Source: an uncultured Prevotellaceae bacterium (GTDB lineage Bacteria > Bacteroidota > Bacteroidia > Bacteroidales > Bacteroidaceae). From it: DNA of 40,685 bases. The stretch is from NCBI GenBank assembly GCA_937900485.1, contig CALCEL010000023.1, positions 1 through 40,685 on the forward strand. Direction: 5' to 3'. Positions 1-8,800 of this stretch are shown in pieces. The notes below the pieces were generated by a model. That model had not been told where the DNA came from. It saw only the letters and a program-made list of their open reading frames with translations, and searched no databases. A program made the position numbers and the translations under genes. How positions within the stretch are numbered: the stretch's first letter is position 1; each line of letters opens with the position of its first letter.

Positions 1-51
1 CGCGACCCCAACCTTGGCAAGGTTGTGCTCTACCAACTGAGCTATTTCCGC
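1..51 (-). tRNA. tRNA-Gly (GCC), 3' end cut off by window edge
   Basis: Read on the minus strand, the gene starts at base 51 with the acceptor strand GCGGAAA, followed by a D arm (AGCTCAGTTGGTAGAGC) and an anticodon stem-loop CCTTGCCAAGG whose anticodon GCC lies at 18-16. The GCC anticodon and GCGG acceptor start are typical of bacterial glycine tRNA. The T arm and 3' acceptor strand lie outside the window, so the gene is partial only because of the window limit. A strong promoter lies about 65-95 bases upstream. Confidence 0.93.
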
Positions 52-116
52 ATTAACACTAACAATATGTTGTCAAAAATCGTCTTCACTAAGACTTTGC
101 TTTCCGTTAGCGAGTG

Positions 117-147
117 CAAAGGTAGAACATTTTTCTTTACTGACAAA
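117..147 (-). promoter_or_regulatory. Bacteroidetes-type promoter of the tRNA-Gly transcript
   Basis: On the minus strand there is a -33 TTTG (147-144), a 19-base spacer and a -7 element TACCTTTG (124-117). This fits the Bacteroidetes housekeeping consensus TTTG-N19-21-TAnnTTTG exactly. Transcription would start near 112, about 60 bases before the tRNA. Confidence 0.8.
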
Positions 148-148
148 T

Positions 149-197
149 AAAAAAGCAGACTTTTTTTACTGAAAACGTAAAAAAGTCTGCTTTTTTG
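149..197. terminator. Intrinsic terminator between the DUF4293 gene and the tRNA promoter
   Basis: AAAAAGCAGACTTTTTT (from 149) pairs with AAAAAAGTCTGCTTTTT (179-196) around a short loop, and each arm is bounded by A/T tracts. It lies just after the stop of the leftward bamD operon and would end that transcript. Its -33 overlap with the tRNA promoter (144-147) shows how tightly the two units are packed. Confidence 0.8.
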
Positions 198-227
198 CTT
201 CCGTTAGTCTTCACGCACACACCATCC

Positions 228-713
228 TCATCTCAACCTGTCAAGAGAACGCACCAAAGCCTCGTCTTTTCTGATTCCCACGATAGCGAGAATATTGAGT
301 ATTATGGACAAAAACGGGAATATCGCAACGAAAGGGATATGGAAACTTAAGTTCTCGTCTGGAGCGGAAGCCTCAAGAGCCATGTCAAACTTATACATGA
401 ATATGGCGTACGTGACACAATATCCGACAAGCAAGATGGTGCTGACAATCGTCAGACGCAGTTGTCTCATTCGCTTTCTGAACAACATGATGCTTAACAG
501 TGACAGCATCATAACCAAAATAAGCAGTATTCCCAACGAGAAAGGACCATAACTGCTGTACGAAGCACAGGGACCATACGCCGCAAAAGTGAAATTAGAA
601 CACTCCGCAACAGTTTCTCCCATCACTGTCCATTCTCCCACAGGGGATAACAACGCCACGAAAGAAAAGACAATCACCAGAAAAAGGTAAACAGTCTGTA
701 TCCTCTGTATCAT
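228..713 (-). CDS. DUF4293 family integral membrane protein
   Basis: This 161-residue protein begins MIQRIQTVYLFL, the usual opening of the Bacteroidetes DUF4293 family. It has four hydrophobic segments, at about residues 8-25, 60-77, 87-106 and 127-145, and a short charged C terminus. No catalytic motif is visible and the family has no established function. It is the third gene of a leftward operon, only 9 bases after the omega-like subunit gene, and is followed directly by an intrinsic terminator. The bamD / omega-like / DUF4293 order next to a divergent uvrB is, from memory, common in Bacteroidales, which supports the family call. Confidence 0.85.
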   Translation of the reverse strand: MIQRIQTVYLFLVIVFSFVALLSPVGEWTVMGETVAECSNFTFAAYGPCASYSSYGPFSLGILLILVMMLSLLSIMLFRKRMRQLRLTIVSTILLVGYCVTYAIFMYKFDMALEASAPDENLSFHIPFVAIFPFLSIILNILAIVGIRKDEALVRSLDRLR

Positions 714-722
714 ACCGCAATA

Positions 723-1061
723 TTAGGCAAGTCTGTCAGACGCATCCTTAGCAGGATTACGATAGTATATCTTATCCTCAATAAACTCCTGAGTCGCTAT
801 TAGCGTTGGCTTTGGCAAACGCTCGTAAAACTTGGAAATCTGAATCTGCTCCTCATTCTCGAACACTTCCTCAAGGCTGTCGCTTGAAGTACCGAACTCC
901 TGCAACTTCTTTGAGAGCTCCTCTTTCATTGCAACAGAAATTTGATTTGAACGCTTTCCCACTATCACAACGCTCTCATAAATATTGTTTGTGTCACGGC
1001 ACAAATCCATAAGATCACGTGTAACCGTAGTTGTAGGCGCATTAGTTTTCTTGAAATCCAT
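723..1061 (-). CDS. rpoZ: RNA polymerase omega-like subunit (Rpb6/RpoZ family, Bacteroidetes type)
   Basis: This 112-residue protein starts MDFKKTNAPTTTVTRDL and contains the stretch NIYESVVIVGKRSNQIS at about residues 27-43. That stretch corresponds to the omega/Rpb6 core, where a helix and a K-R-[SA]-x-Q-[IL] segment clamp the beta-prime C terminus during polymerase assembly. The C-terminal part is acidic and ends in an EDKIYYRNP segment. The protein is longer than E. coli omega (91 residues) and is often annotated as hypothetical in Bacteroidetes. It sits 52 bases after bamD and 9 bases before the DUF4293 gene, so it should be cotranscribed from the bamD promoter. The symbol is by family rather than by experiment. 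Confidence 0.82.
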   Translation of the reverse strand: MDFKKTNAPTTTVTRDLMDLCRDTNNIYESVVIVGKRSNQISVAMKEELSKKLQEFGTSSDSLEEVFENEEQIQISKFYERLPKPTLIATQEFIEDKIYYRNPAKDASDRLA

Positions 1062-1113
1062 CTTCTTATAATTATATAGTTATTATTTCTAATTTGCTCT
1101 TTAACAAACCACA

Positions 1114-1953
1114 TCAGTTTTTCTCGTCGTTCTTAACCTTTGCCTTCGAACGTTTGAATATGTGGTTTGCCTCTTTGATGTACTTACTGTCCGGGAACTC
1201 GTTGGTAAAACCATAATACTCGTCTATCGTCTCACGATAACGGTCGTCTGACTTCTCTTCCACGCTCTTTGACGCCAACTCATACCTGGCTCTCAAAACC
1301 ATCATACACAAATCCTCGCGCAGATTCGTATACGGATAAGACCTAAGCGCATTTTCCGCCGTTATGATACACGCCTCATAATTACTGCCTCCATTAGGAC
1401 AGTTACCCGTGTAATCGCCTAAGTCATAGTAAAGCTTGGCAGAGTCATACTCCTTCTGCACCAGACGATCCTGCAGCTGGAATATCATGTCATTGACATC
1501 TTCCTTCAACAAAGAGTAAGGATAAAAGTCCAAGAACTCCTGCAGTTTGTTAATCGCAGAGTATGTCGGTGTCTGGTCCAGACGCGAGTCCGGTGACTGC
1601 AAGTAGTTCCCCCTCGCACTGTAGAATCGCGACAGCTCCGCATACGCACCCTTAGGATACGTCTTGACATAACGGTCGAGGAAGAGTGAAGCCGTCTCAT
1701 AATCGTTGAGGTTATAATAGCACATACCCAACATGTACAAAGACTCCTCTGCCCTGTCTGAACCCTTGAAAGGAACAATAAGCTCCTCCAGCAACTGATA
1801 GGCACGAGTATAGCTGCCAGACGCATAATACTCCTTGGCAGCCTCATACTTATAGTCATAATCCATAGTCTTCAAGACCTCGTTATAGGAGTTGCAAGCA
1901 CCAAACAGAAGCGCTGAAGACATTAGTAGAAAAAGATGCTTCTTCATTACCAT
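1114..1953 (-). CDS. bamD: Outer membrane protein assembly factor BamD (lipoprotein)
   Basis: This 279-residue precursor has a short signal peptide and the lipobox LFGAC, with the lipidated cysteine at residue 20, so the mature protein is anchored to the periplasmic face of the outer membrane. The rest consists of tetratricopeptide-like helical pairs, for example AKEYYASGSYTRAYQLLEEL and EESLYMLGMCYYNLNDYETA, with a C-terminal EFPDSKYIKEA repeat typical of BamD/YfiO. BamD works with BamA in inserting beta-barrel proteins. The first ATG (1953) and a second one (1947, giving MKKHLF) are both possible; the promoter at 1968-1998 allows either with a very short leader. It heads the operon with the omega-like and DUF4293 genes. 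Confidence 0.9.
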   Translation of the reverse strand: MVMKKHLFLLMSSALLFGACNSYNEVLKTMDYDYKYEAAKEYYASGSYTRAYQLLEELIVPFKGSDRAEESLYMLGMCYYNLNDYETASLFLDRYVKTYPKGAYAELSRFYSARGNYLQSPDSRLDQTPTYSAINKLQEFLDFYPYSLLKEDVNDMIFQLQDRLVQKEYDSAKLYYDLGDYTGNCPNGGSNYEACIITAENALRSYPYTNLREDLCMMVLRARYELASKSVEEKSDDRYRETIDEYYGFTNEFPDSKYIKEANHIFKRSKAKVKNDEKN

Positions 1954-1967
1954 AAAAAAAAGTGATG

Positions 1968-1998
1968 CAAAGGTAAAGAATCATAATGACATAACCAA
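1968..1998 (-). promoter_or_regulatory. Promoter of the bamD operon
   Basis: On the minus strand TTG (1998-1996), a 20-base spacer and TACCTTTG (1975-1968) match the Bacteroidetes promoter consensus. The predicted start near 1963 leaves an untranslated leader of only about 10-16 bases before the bamD start codon. Confidence 0.7.
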
Positions 1999-2072
1999 CA
2001 TGTCAAATTCACTTTTTAACATCAATGTGCTAAAAATTAAGAGTTTTTATGACAAGATAAGTAAATATAACG

Positions 2073-2080
2073 TAATTTTG
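2073..2080 (+). promoter_or_regulatory. -7 element of uvrB, placing the start site at the AUG
   Basis: TAATTTTG matches TAnnTTTG exactly and ends 4 bases before the uvrB ATG at 2085. In Bacteroidetes the start site falls about 4-7 bases after this element, so the transcript would be leaderless or nearly so. No clear TTTG is seen 19-21 bases upstream, so the promoter would depend mainly on the -7 box. Confidence 0.5.
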
Positions 2081-2084
2081 CATC

Positions 2085-4097
2085 ATGGATTTTGTTTTGA
2101 CATCACAGTACGAGCCAACGGGCGATCAACCGGAGGCCATCGAGCAACTTACGCAAGGAGTGAATGAGGGTTTGCCTGCTCAAGTTCTTCTGGGAGTGAC
2201 AGGCTCCGGAAAGACATTCACCGTGGCGAACGTGATTAAGAACGTTAACAAACCGACACTGATTCTCAGTCACAACAAGACTCTGGCGCACCAGCTATAC
2301 ACGGAGATGAAAGGTTTCTTCCCGAATAACGCCGTCGAGTATTATGTCAGCTACTACGACTACTACCAGCCAGAGGCATATATTCCGTCGACAGACACTT
2401 ACATCGAGAAGGACCTGGCAATAAACGAGGAGGTCGACCGGCTTAGGCTTGCCGCCACGTCTGCGTTGTTGTCCGGACGCAAGGATGTCATTGTCGTGTC
2501 ATCCGTATCGTGCATATATGGTATGGGCAGCCCTATGGACTTCAGCGAGAACATAACGGAGATAAAAACAGGACAGTCACTTGACATCAACGTGCTGCTG
2601 AGAAGACTCGTGGACAGCCTGTACGTGAGAAACGACATAGAGCTGACACGAGGACACTTCAGGGTGAAGGGCGAGAACGTGGACATCTACCTCGCTTATG
2701 ACGAGAAGGTGGTGAGGGTCTGCTTCGCATGGGACGAGATAGAGAACATACAAGAGATAGACCCGTTGACCGGTGCCGTAATCTGCGACTTCACTGAATA
2801 TAAGATTTTCCCGGCGAACCTGTTCATGACGTCCAAGGACAAGGTGCAAGTGGCCATTCACAAGATAGAAGATGACCTTCACGAGAGGCTACAATATTAC
2901 GAGGAGATTGGTGACGTGGCTAAAGCGCAACTGCTGGAGATGAGAGTCACCAACGATCTCGAGATGATTAGGGAGCTAGGACATTGCTCGGGAATAGAGA
3001 ACTATTCTCGATACTTTGACGGCAGAGAAGCTGGAGAAAGGCCATACTGCCTGCTGGACTTCTTCCCGAACGATTTCTTGCTCGTGATAGATGAGAGCCA
3101 TGAGTCCATTCCACAAATCAGGGCAATGTACGGGGGAGACAGGAAACGTAAGACCACGCTTGTGGAATATGGCTACAGACTACCCGCCGCCATGGACAAC
3201 AGACCTCTCAGGTTTGACGAGTTCGAGGAACTCACCAAGCAGACAATCTATGTGAGCGCCACTCCCGCAAAATATGAGCTGGAGAAAGCGGAGGGCGTGG
3301 TCGTCGAACAGCTGATACGACCGACAGGACTGCTCGACCCTAAGATCGAGGTGCGACCGACAGAGAATCAGGTGGACGACCTCATGGAGGAGATACAGAA
3401 ACGTATAGAGCTGAACGAGAGAGTATTGGTAACAACCTTAACTAAGAGAATGGCCGAGGAATTGTCTGAATACCTGCTGAACAACGGAGTGAAATGTAGC
3501 TACATTCACAGCGACATAGACACTTTTGAGCGTGTGGACATACTGGACAAACTCAGGGCCGGCGAGTTCGACGTGGTTGTGGGAGTGAACCTGTTAAGAG
3601 AGGGACTGGACCTCCCGGAGGTGTCTCTCGTGGCCATTCTGGATGCGGACAAAGAGGGATTCCTGAGAAGTCACAGGGCACTCACACAGACCGTGGGACG
3701 AGCCGCAAGAAATGTTAACGGCATGGCTATACTTTACGGCGACAAGATTACGGAAAGTATGAGACTCACCATAGATGAGACGGAGAGACGAAGGAAAAAA
3801 CAAATGGAGTATAACAAAGAGCACAACATCACTCCTACCCAGATAAAGAAGGCACAAAAGTTCCTGCACGAAGGCAAGAAATCTGATTATATCAGCAAGG
3901 CATACATCGATGACGGCGTGAAGAACGCCGCAGAGGACCCGATAATCATGAACATGTCTCACGAACAGATGGAAAAGACTATATCACATACGGAGAAGCT
4001 CATGAGAAAGGCAGCGAAAGAGCTTAACTTCACACTCGCCGCCCAATACAGGGACGAAATGCTGAAACTGCAGGAGTATCTCGAGAACAACAAATAA
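2085..4097 (+). CDS. uvrB: Excinuclease ABC subunit B (nucleotide excision repair)
   Basis: This full-length 670-residue UvrB is the helicase-like damage-verification subunit that receives DNA from UvrA and recruits UvrC. Visible landmarks are the N-terminal PTGDQPEAI motif (residues 11-19), Walker A GVTGSGKT (37-44), the DNA-clamping beta-hairpin YYDYYQPEAYIPSTDTY, the DESHE DEAD-like box, the helicase motifs VGVNLLREGLDLPEVSLVAILDADKEG and QTVGRAARN, and a C-terminal UVR domain at about 630-665 that contacts UvrC. The start is supported by the family's conserved N terminus. It is divergent from bamD and is followed after 59 bases by a transporter gene that is probably cotranscribed. Confidence 0.97.
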   Translation: MDFVLTSQYEPTGDQPEAIEQLTQGVNEGLPAQVLLGVTGSGKTFTVANVIKNVNKPTLILSHNKTLAHQLYTEMKGFFPNNAVEYYVSYYDYYQPEAYIPSTDTYIEKDLAINEEVDRLRLAATSALLSGRKDVIVVSSVSCIYGMGSPMDFSENITEIKTGQSLDINVLLRRLVDSLYVRNDIELTRGHFRVKGENVDIYLAYDEKVVRVCFAWDEIENIQEIDPLTGAVICDFTEYKIFPANLFMTSKDKVQVAIHKIEDDLHERLQYYEEIGDVAKAQLLEMRVTNDLEMIRELGHCSGIENYSRYFDGREAGERPYCLLDFFPNDFLLVIDESHESIPQIRAMYGGDRKRKTTLVEYGYRLPAAMDNRPLRFDEFEELTKQTIYVSATPAKYELEKAEGVVVEQLIRPTGLLDPKIEVRPTENQVDDLMEEIQKRIELNERVLVTTLTKRMAEELSEYLLNNGVKCSYIHSDIDTFERVDILDKLRAGEFDVVVGVNLLREGLDLPEVSLVAILDADKEGFLRSHRALTQTVGRAARNVNGMAILYGDKITESMRLTIDETERRRKKQMEYNKEHNITPTQIKKAQKFLHEGKKSDYISKAYIDDGVKNAAEDPIIMNMSHEQMEKTISHTEKLMRKAAKELNFTLAAQYRDEMLKLQEYLENNK

Positions 4098-4156
4098 ACT
4101 CACGTACTCAGAAAGGATATAATAACAAAAAGAGGAACAGAACAAGCAGACAAGGT

Positions 4157-5113
4157 ATGAAGATTGTTACATTTATTAAGAACTGGTCACTGCCAATAGC
4201 TATGCTCGCCGGAGTGGCAACCTACTACGTATATGTAAATATGCATTTCCTAGACTTCACGCACGACTTCGTGAACGAGGCGCTACACGGCTATATACAG
4301 CCGTCACTGATTTTCTGCATGCTGTTCGTGAGTTTCTGCAAGGTGGACTTCAATCAGCTCAAACCGAAGAGGTGGATGATATGGCCGTTACTGATACAGA
4401 CAATGGCATTCGTCAGCCTCGGAGCGATAATCATCATGTCACCTGACAGCAAGTGGAAGGTTGTGATAGAAAGCGCTATGCTCTGCATGATATGCCCGAC
4501 AGCAGCCGGCGCATCCGTAGTCACATCAAAGCTTCGAGGTAACGCGAGCGCAGTGGTGTCATATACATGCATAATCAATCTTGCGGCCTCTATCATCACC
4601 CCAGCTATTATTCCGCTATTAGACGAGGGAGAAAACGGCATAACGTTCTGGAGCTCTTTCTTTTTGATACTCAGAAAGGTTTTCCCTACCCTCATTTTTC
4701 CACTGGTCATTGCTTTCACATTAAAAAAATTGGCGCCAGAGATTCACGGCAAAATCAAGTCACTCAAAAATCTAGCTTTTAATTTATGGATCGTATCATT
4801 AGCACTGGCCATTGGAGTGACAGTGAAAGCCATCGTACATAGCAATGAGCCATTGGTGTCTCTAGCGGGTATTGCTATGTCAAGTTTAGTATGTTGCGTC
4901 ATGCAGTTTTATATTGGCAGAAAAATCGGTAATCATTACCATGAGTCTATAGCGTGTACTCAAAGTATGGGACAAAAAAACACGGTTTTCGCAATTTGGA
5001 TGGGAGCGACTTTTATGAATCCCGTAACCGCTATGGCTGGAGGTTTCTATTCAGTATGGCACAATATGATAAACTCATACCAATTGTACGTGGAGAGAAA
5101 AAGAACAGCATAA
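4157..5113 (+). CDS. Bile acid:sodium symporter (BASS/SBF) family membrane transporter
   Basis: This 318-residue polytopic protein has about nine to ten hydrophobic segments. It carries the small-residue-rich segment CPTAAGASVVTSKLRG in the first half and a second conserved patch, SMGQKNTVFAIWMG, near residue 275. These match the two crossover-helix regions of the BASS/SBF fold (ASBT-like), which move organic anions with sodium. The substrate cannot be read from sequence; bacterial members include carriers of bile acids and small organic acids. It follows uvrB by 59 bases in the same direction and is closed by a strong terminator at 5265-5309. No functional link with DNA repair is apparent. 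Confidence 0.8.
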   Translation: MKIVTFIKNWSLPIAMLAGVATYYVYVNMHFLDFTHDFVNEALHGYIQPSLIFCMLFVSFCKVDFNQLKPKRWMIWPLLIQTMAFVSLGAIIIMSPDSKWKVVIESAMLCMICPTAAGASVVTSKLRGNASAVVSYTCIINLAASIITPAIIPLLDEGENGITFWSSFFLILRKVFPTLIFPLVIAFTLKKLAPEIHGKIKSLKNLAFNLWIVSLALAIGVTVKAIVHSNEPLVSLAGIAMSSLVCCVMQFYIGRKIGNHYHESIACTQSMGQKNTVFAIWMGATFMNPVTAMAGGFYSVWHNMINSYQLYVERKRTA

Positions 5114-5264
5114 TACATGCCTGAAACAAAAAGGACAAAATGTCTTTTCACTGTAACCATCACAAAGATAAACCGAGACATGACAAGTGAGAAGTGCGAG
5201 GCACTCTTGCCGTACAGGGTCGCACAGTCACTTGAAAACTGAGGGTTATAGACAAAGGGGGAAA

Positions 5265-5309
5265 CAAAGGCGTCCGACATCAGTTTTGATGTCGGACGCC
5301 TTTGTTTTT
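5265..5309 (+). terminator. Strong intrinsic terminator of uvrB-transporter transcript
   Basis: A perfect 18-bp stem (5265-5282 with 5287-5304) with a 4-base loop GTTT is followed by five Ts. It lies 150 bases after the transporter stop. Confidence 0.88.
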
Positions 5310-5442
5310 GCATGAACGTCTTATTTAGGATGGTTAGGTTACTCAATGTTTAACTATTATCACAGAAGGCACATACTTTGTTAGTTACAAATTATAGCAG
5401 ACACAAATAAAATAAAAAAGAAGAACAAAAAAGGAAATAAGT

Positions 5443-5491
5443 AAAAACACCCTAAGGCAATACGATAAACGTACTGCCTTAACGTGTTTTT
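5443..5491 (-). terminator. Terminator of the giant surface protein transcript
   Basis: The arms AAAAACAC-CCTAAGGCAATACG and CGTACTGCCTTAA-CGTGTTTTT pair with few mismatches around a 4-base loop and are flanked by A/T runs. It sits about 30 bases after the stop of the 68-residue gene on the minus strand. Confidence 0.75.
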
Positions 5492-5522
5492 ATTTAGGAA
5501 TCAGAAGATAAACAACTTTACC

Positions 5523-5729
5523 TTACCAAAGACTTCCCCAACCATTATTTCCTCCGCGGCTGCTACTTCCGCCACGACCTGACTCCTCCATATCAACAGA
5601 ATAACGACGACGAACATCACCCTCATCACCTTTATTACCAAGATCGCCTTCATTACTTCCATTCAAGAATGGAGCATCAATCCTAAACGAATAGAATTCA
5701 GCTTCAGGTCTAATATACAATCTTTTCAT
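5523..5729 (-). CDS. Small uncharacterised protein (68 aa) downstream of the giant surface protein
   Basis: This small protein begins MKRLYIRPEAEFYSFRIDAP, then FLNGS, and ends in a hydrophilic tail rich in Gly, Ser, Arg, Asp and Glu. The tail contains GRGGSSSRGGNNGWGSLW. There is no membrane segment and no typical signal peptide. Small proteins opening with K-x-Y-x-x-P-E followed by a hydrophobic patch and [LA]-x-G-S are, from memory, frequent beside surface-protein genes in Prevotella-like genomes, but I know of no assigned function. It starts 76 bases after the stop of the 9.9-kb gene in the same direction and precedes a terminator, so it is likely the last gene of that transcript. It could instead be a spurious frame, though its start and context argue for a gene. 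Confidence 0.6.
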   Translation of the reverse strand: MKRLYIRPEAEFYSFRIDAPFLNGSNEGDLGNKGDEGDVRRRYSVDMEESGRGGSSSRGGNNGWGSLW

Positions 5730-5805
5730 ATAATGTAAAAATTATCTTCGCTATATTTGGTGTTGTGAGATGCAAATCCCACAACACCAATGTTATCCCA
5801 ATTTA

Positions 5806-8800
5806 TTACTTAAGGTAAATCTTACGACTTGAACCATCTGAATACCTAATAATATTAACACCTTTCACAAGTTCGCTGTGACGTAATCCGTGAGCGTCAT
5901 AATAACCGACAACACTAACATCATCAACACTATTTCCAGCAATACCATTAGCTATATCATCAATTTCAATCTCAAGAACAGAAGCACGTGCTCCAATATT
6001 ACTTGACTCATCATCCTCATTAACTTTACCTCTGTAAACGAAAGCTCTGAACGGGGCAATAGAGAAGTAACAGTTACCTCTGTAGAACTTATTACTCTTA
6101 ACATAGTAACAGTTCTCGGCACTCAAGCCATCACTATTCTCAACATCACTTGATTCGCATCCCAAGACACCGACATAATACTTAACATATGAACCGTAGA
6201 GAGTAATATCATCATTTACTGGATCTGGTGACTTAAGCTCGGAAGTCTTTTTGACCACAACATTCTCCTCATTGATTGACAAATCACCCGTAGCGACATA
6301 AATAACAGGAGTATTAGCAGCCAAAGTATTATCAGTGATTGAAGTCACTTTCAACTTACCGTATGTATAGTTGTCATCAACCATTGAAGGAAGATAATAA
6401 CTTGTTACATTTTCAGGAAGAGTAGTAAGGTTGAACGGCATAACCAAAGTACCCCATGCTTTACCATCAATAAGAGTAGAAGTACGAGAATAAGTTGCAG
6501 TCTCAGCATTGAACTGATATGGTACAAAGAGTGTCATCTTATCAGTAAGAACAAGGTTTGTACAATCATACTGGACAACATACTCCTCATCTCCATTATC
6601 AACTACAGATTTAGTGACAATATTAGAAGAACCACTAACAAGGTCAGACTCATAGTCTGTATAGAAGAGAATATTATTGCCACCTGTCTGCCAACCTGCA
6701 TCAGTAACGTTCAACTCACTTGACAAAGTAACCTCATCCTTGTATACATATACAGCACCGAGAGTAGAGATATTATCCTCAATCACACCAAGAACTTCTT
6801 CCTCAAGACCTGGCATATTATCCCAGTTACCCAAGAGAGTGAGTTCTGTCGCATCAGAGTTAAGCTCATAATTTCCGCGGAGATCACCACAATACAACAA
6901 CTTAAAGTTATCGAATGCGATAGAACCACTAACCAATTTAAGAGAAATCGTAACGTCTCTACCATCTTGAACCTCAAGGTAAGGAGTTGTCTTAGTAGAT
7001 ATAGTAGTGAACTTCTCGACATAGCCATTATCAAGAACGGAAGATATATCATTGTTATCCTCGTCAGTACTTGACATAGAAAGAGTATACCAACCACCAG
7101 CAGAACGACTACGAATATCAACAGCTAACTTATATCTTCCAGCAGGAAGACCAGTCAAAGTCTGAGATAATGTTCTACCTGCGGTAGAAGAGTACAAGAA
7201 ACGACCAACATTAACAATACCGTTAGCAGAACTAACACTACTAGCAGTAGAATTAACAGTTACTTTAGACCATGTTCCTTTTTTAGTCCAGCTATCATCA
7301 GTACCAAGCCCAGCCTCTTTAATAAGGAAGGAGCCGTCAACTGGATTATGAAGAGTACCATAGGTTGGAAGAGCTGTTAACATAACGTTCTTAAGATTCT
7401 CAGCCAAAGATGTCAATGATGACGTTGATGCAAGAGAACCGCTCCATACATCGAACAGATTATTATAAGCATCCTTAAGACCAGTAATCTCACGAGAACC
7501 AGTAAAATTCTTCATATTAACACGAGCTGCACGGATAACCGGCCAATAGTCACGTCTCACATTAGAAGCAAGCTTAGAAAAAAGTCTGTTCTTTTGATAC
7601 TGTCCAGGTCTATGGAATACCCACTGGTCACCACGTGGCTCTAAGTCATTAGAAATAGTAGTGAACACGAGTCCATATTCATCACCTGACCATCCGAAGA
7701 GTCTACCTTTCTGATCCTTAATCTTATATATCTTATTATCATCAGATGTGTCATAACTCTCAACAGTCCACACATACGGAGTTGTAGCATTGACGAAAGT
7801 CATACCAACTAAACCAGATCCAGGACAGAGATAATACTTATTACCATCAATCTCTGTTGTAGAGATATAGAACGCTCCGCTTGAAGCATCAACAGGTTCA
7901 AGAGTAAACTTGATACCATCCTGTTCAACGAACGAATACATATTCTTCTTACTGTCAGTCTCCTTTGTAGTTCCGAGATACTTACCTGCATCAACATTGT
8001 AAACATATACATCAGTTGGTGAAGTCATCTCAGAAATACTCTGTAAAGACTCGCCGAGATAATAAAGTTCAATATTATCAAAGATAGCATAGTCATTCTT
8101 TCCAAGTTCACCTCTGACACCTACAACAAGATTATCTGAAGTAATCTCAATCTCAACAGACTTATAATAACCAGTAGTCTTATAACCAAGATACTTAGCA
8201 AGAGTAGTAGAAGCCTCACTCACTTCAGAAGCATAATCTTTGAAGCCATAAGTAAGGACATGATTCTCAAGACCCTCTTTACCATAGTTAAACAAATATG
8301 CAGCCATAGCCTGAGTAGATGCCTCAGTCTTTCCACTGACGGAATGGTCAAGAGTTACAGAACCCAACTCATCTGTTCCATCTGAAGCGTAAAGGACTGC
8401 ACCACCATCAATATTACTGTATCCGTGAATAGAGAGACGATATCTACCAGCAGGGAGATTCTCGAGATAAACCTTCTGGTATAAATCATAAGGAGTAGAA
8501 GAATCAACAAGTCCCTCCATTTTGACATTAAAGTCATAGAGATTCTCTCTTAAACCATGATAATTCTCATTACCTATTCTAATCCTCAACTTTCCATCTG
8601 AAGTATTCATCACATTAGTACCGCTTTCGTTATTACCTAATGTAATAGGAAGAGTATTGTCATCCGAATTAAGATGCCAATATACCTTATTAACGTTGTT
8701 ACGGCTGAAGCTTGGATCCTTGATGAAGAATGTTGCATCCATAGGATTATCAGCTGTAGCATCCTGAAGCTCCTTGATACGCTGTGTTGCTGTAATAAGC

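Larger units (their letters stand above)
5114..5522. other. Gene-free interval between convergent transcripts
   Basis: This stretch holds two terminator hairpins, one for each converging transcript (5265-5309 and 5443-5491). It also has a short motif, CTCTTGCCGTACAG at 5204-5217, that recurs at 40423-40436. The remaining bases are A/T rich and I see no gene in them. Confidence 0.6.

Noticed and set aside
5047..5346. Minus-strand open frame of 99 codons across the uvrB-transporter terminator
   Set aside because: It spans the 18-bp terminator stem and overlaps the end of the transporter gene, and it has no recognisable start region or domain.
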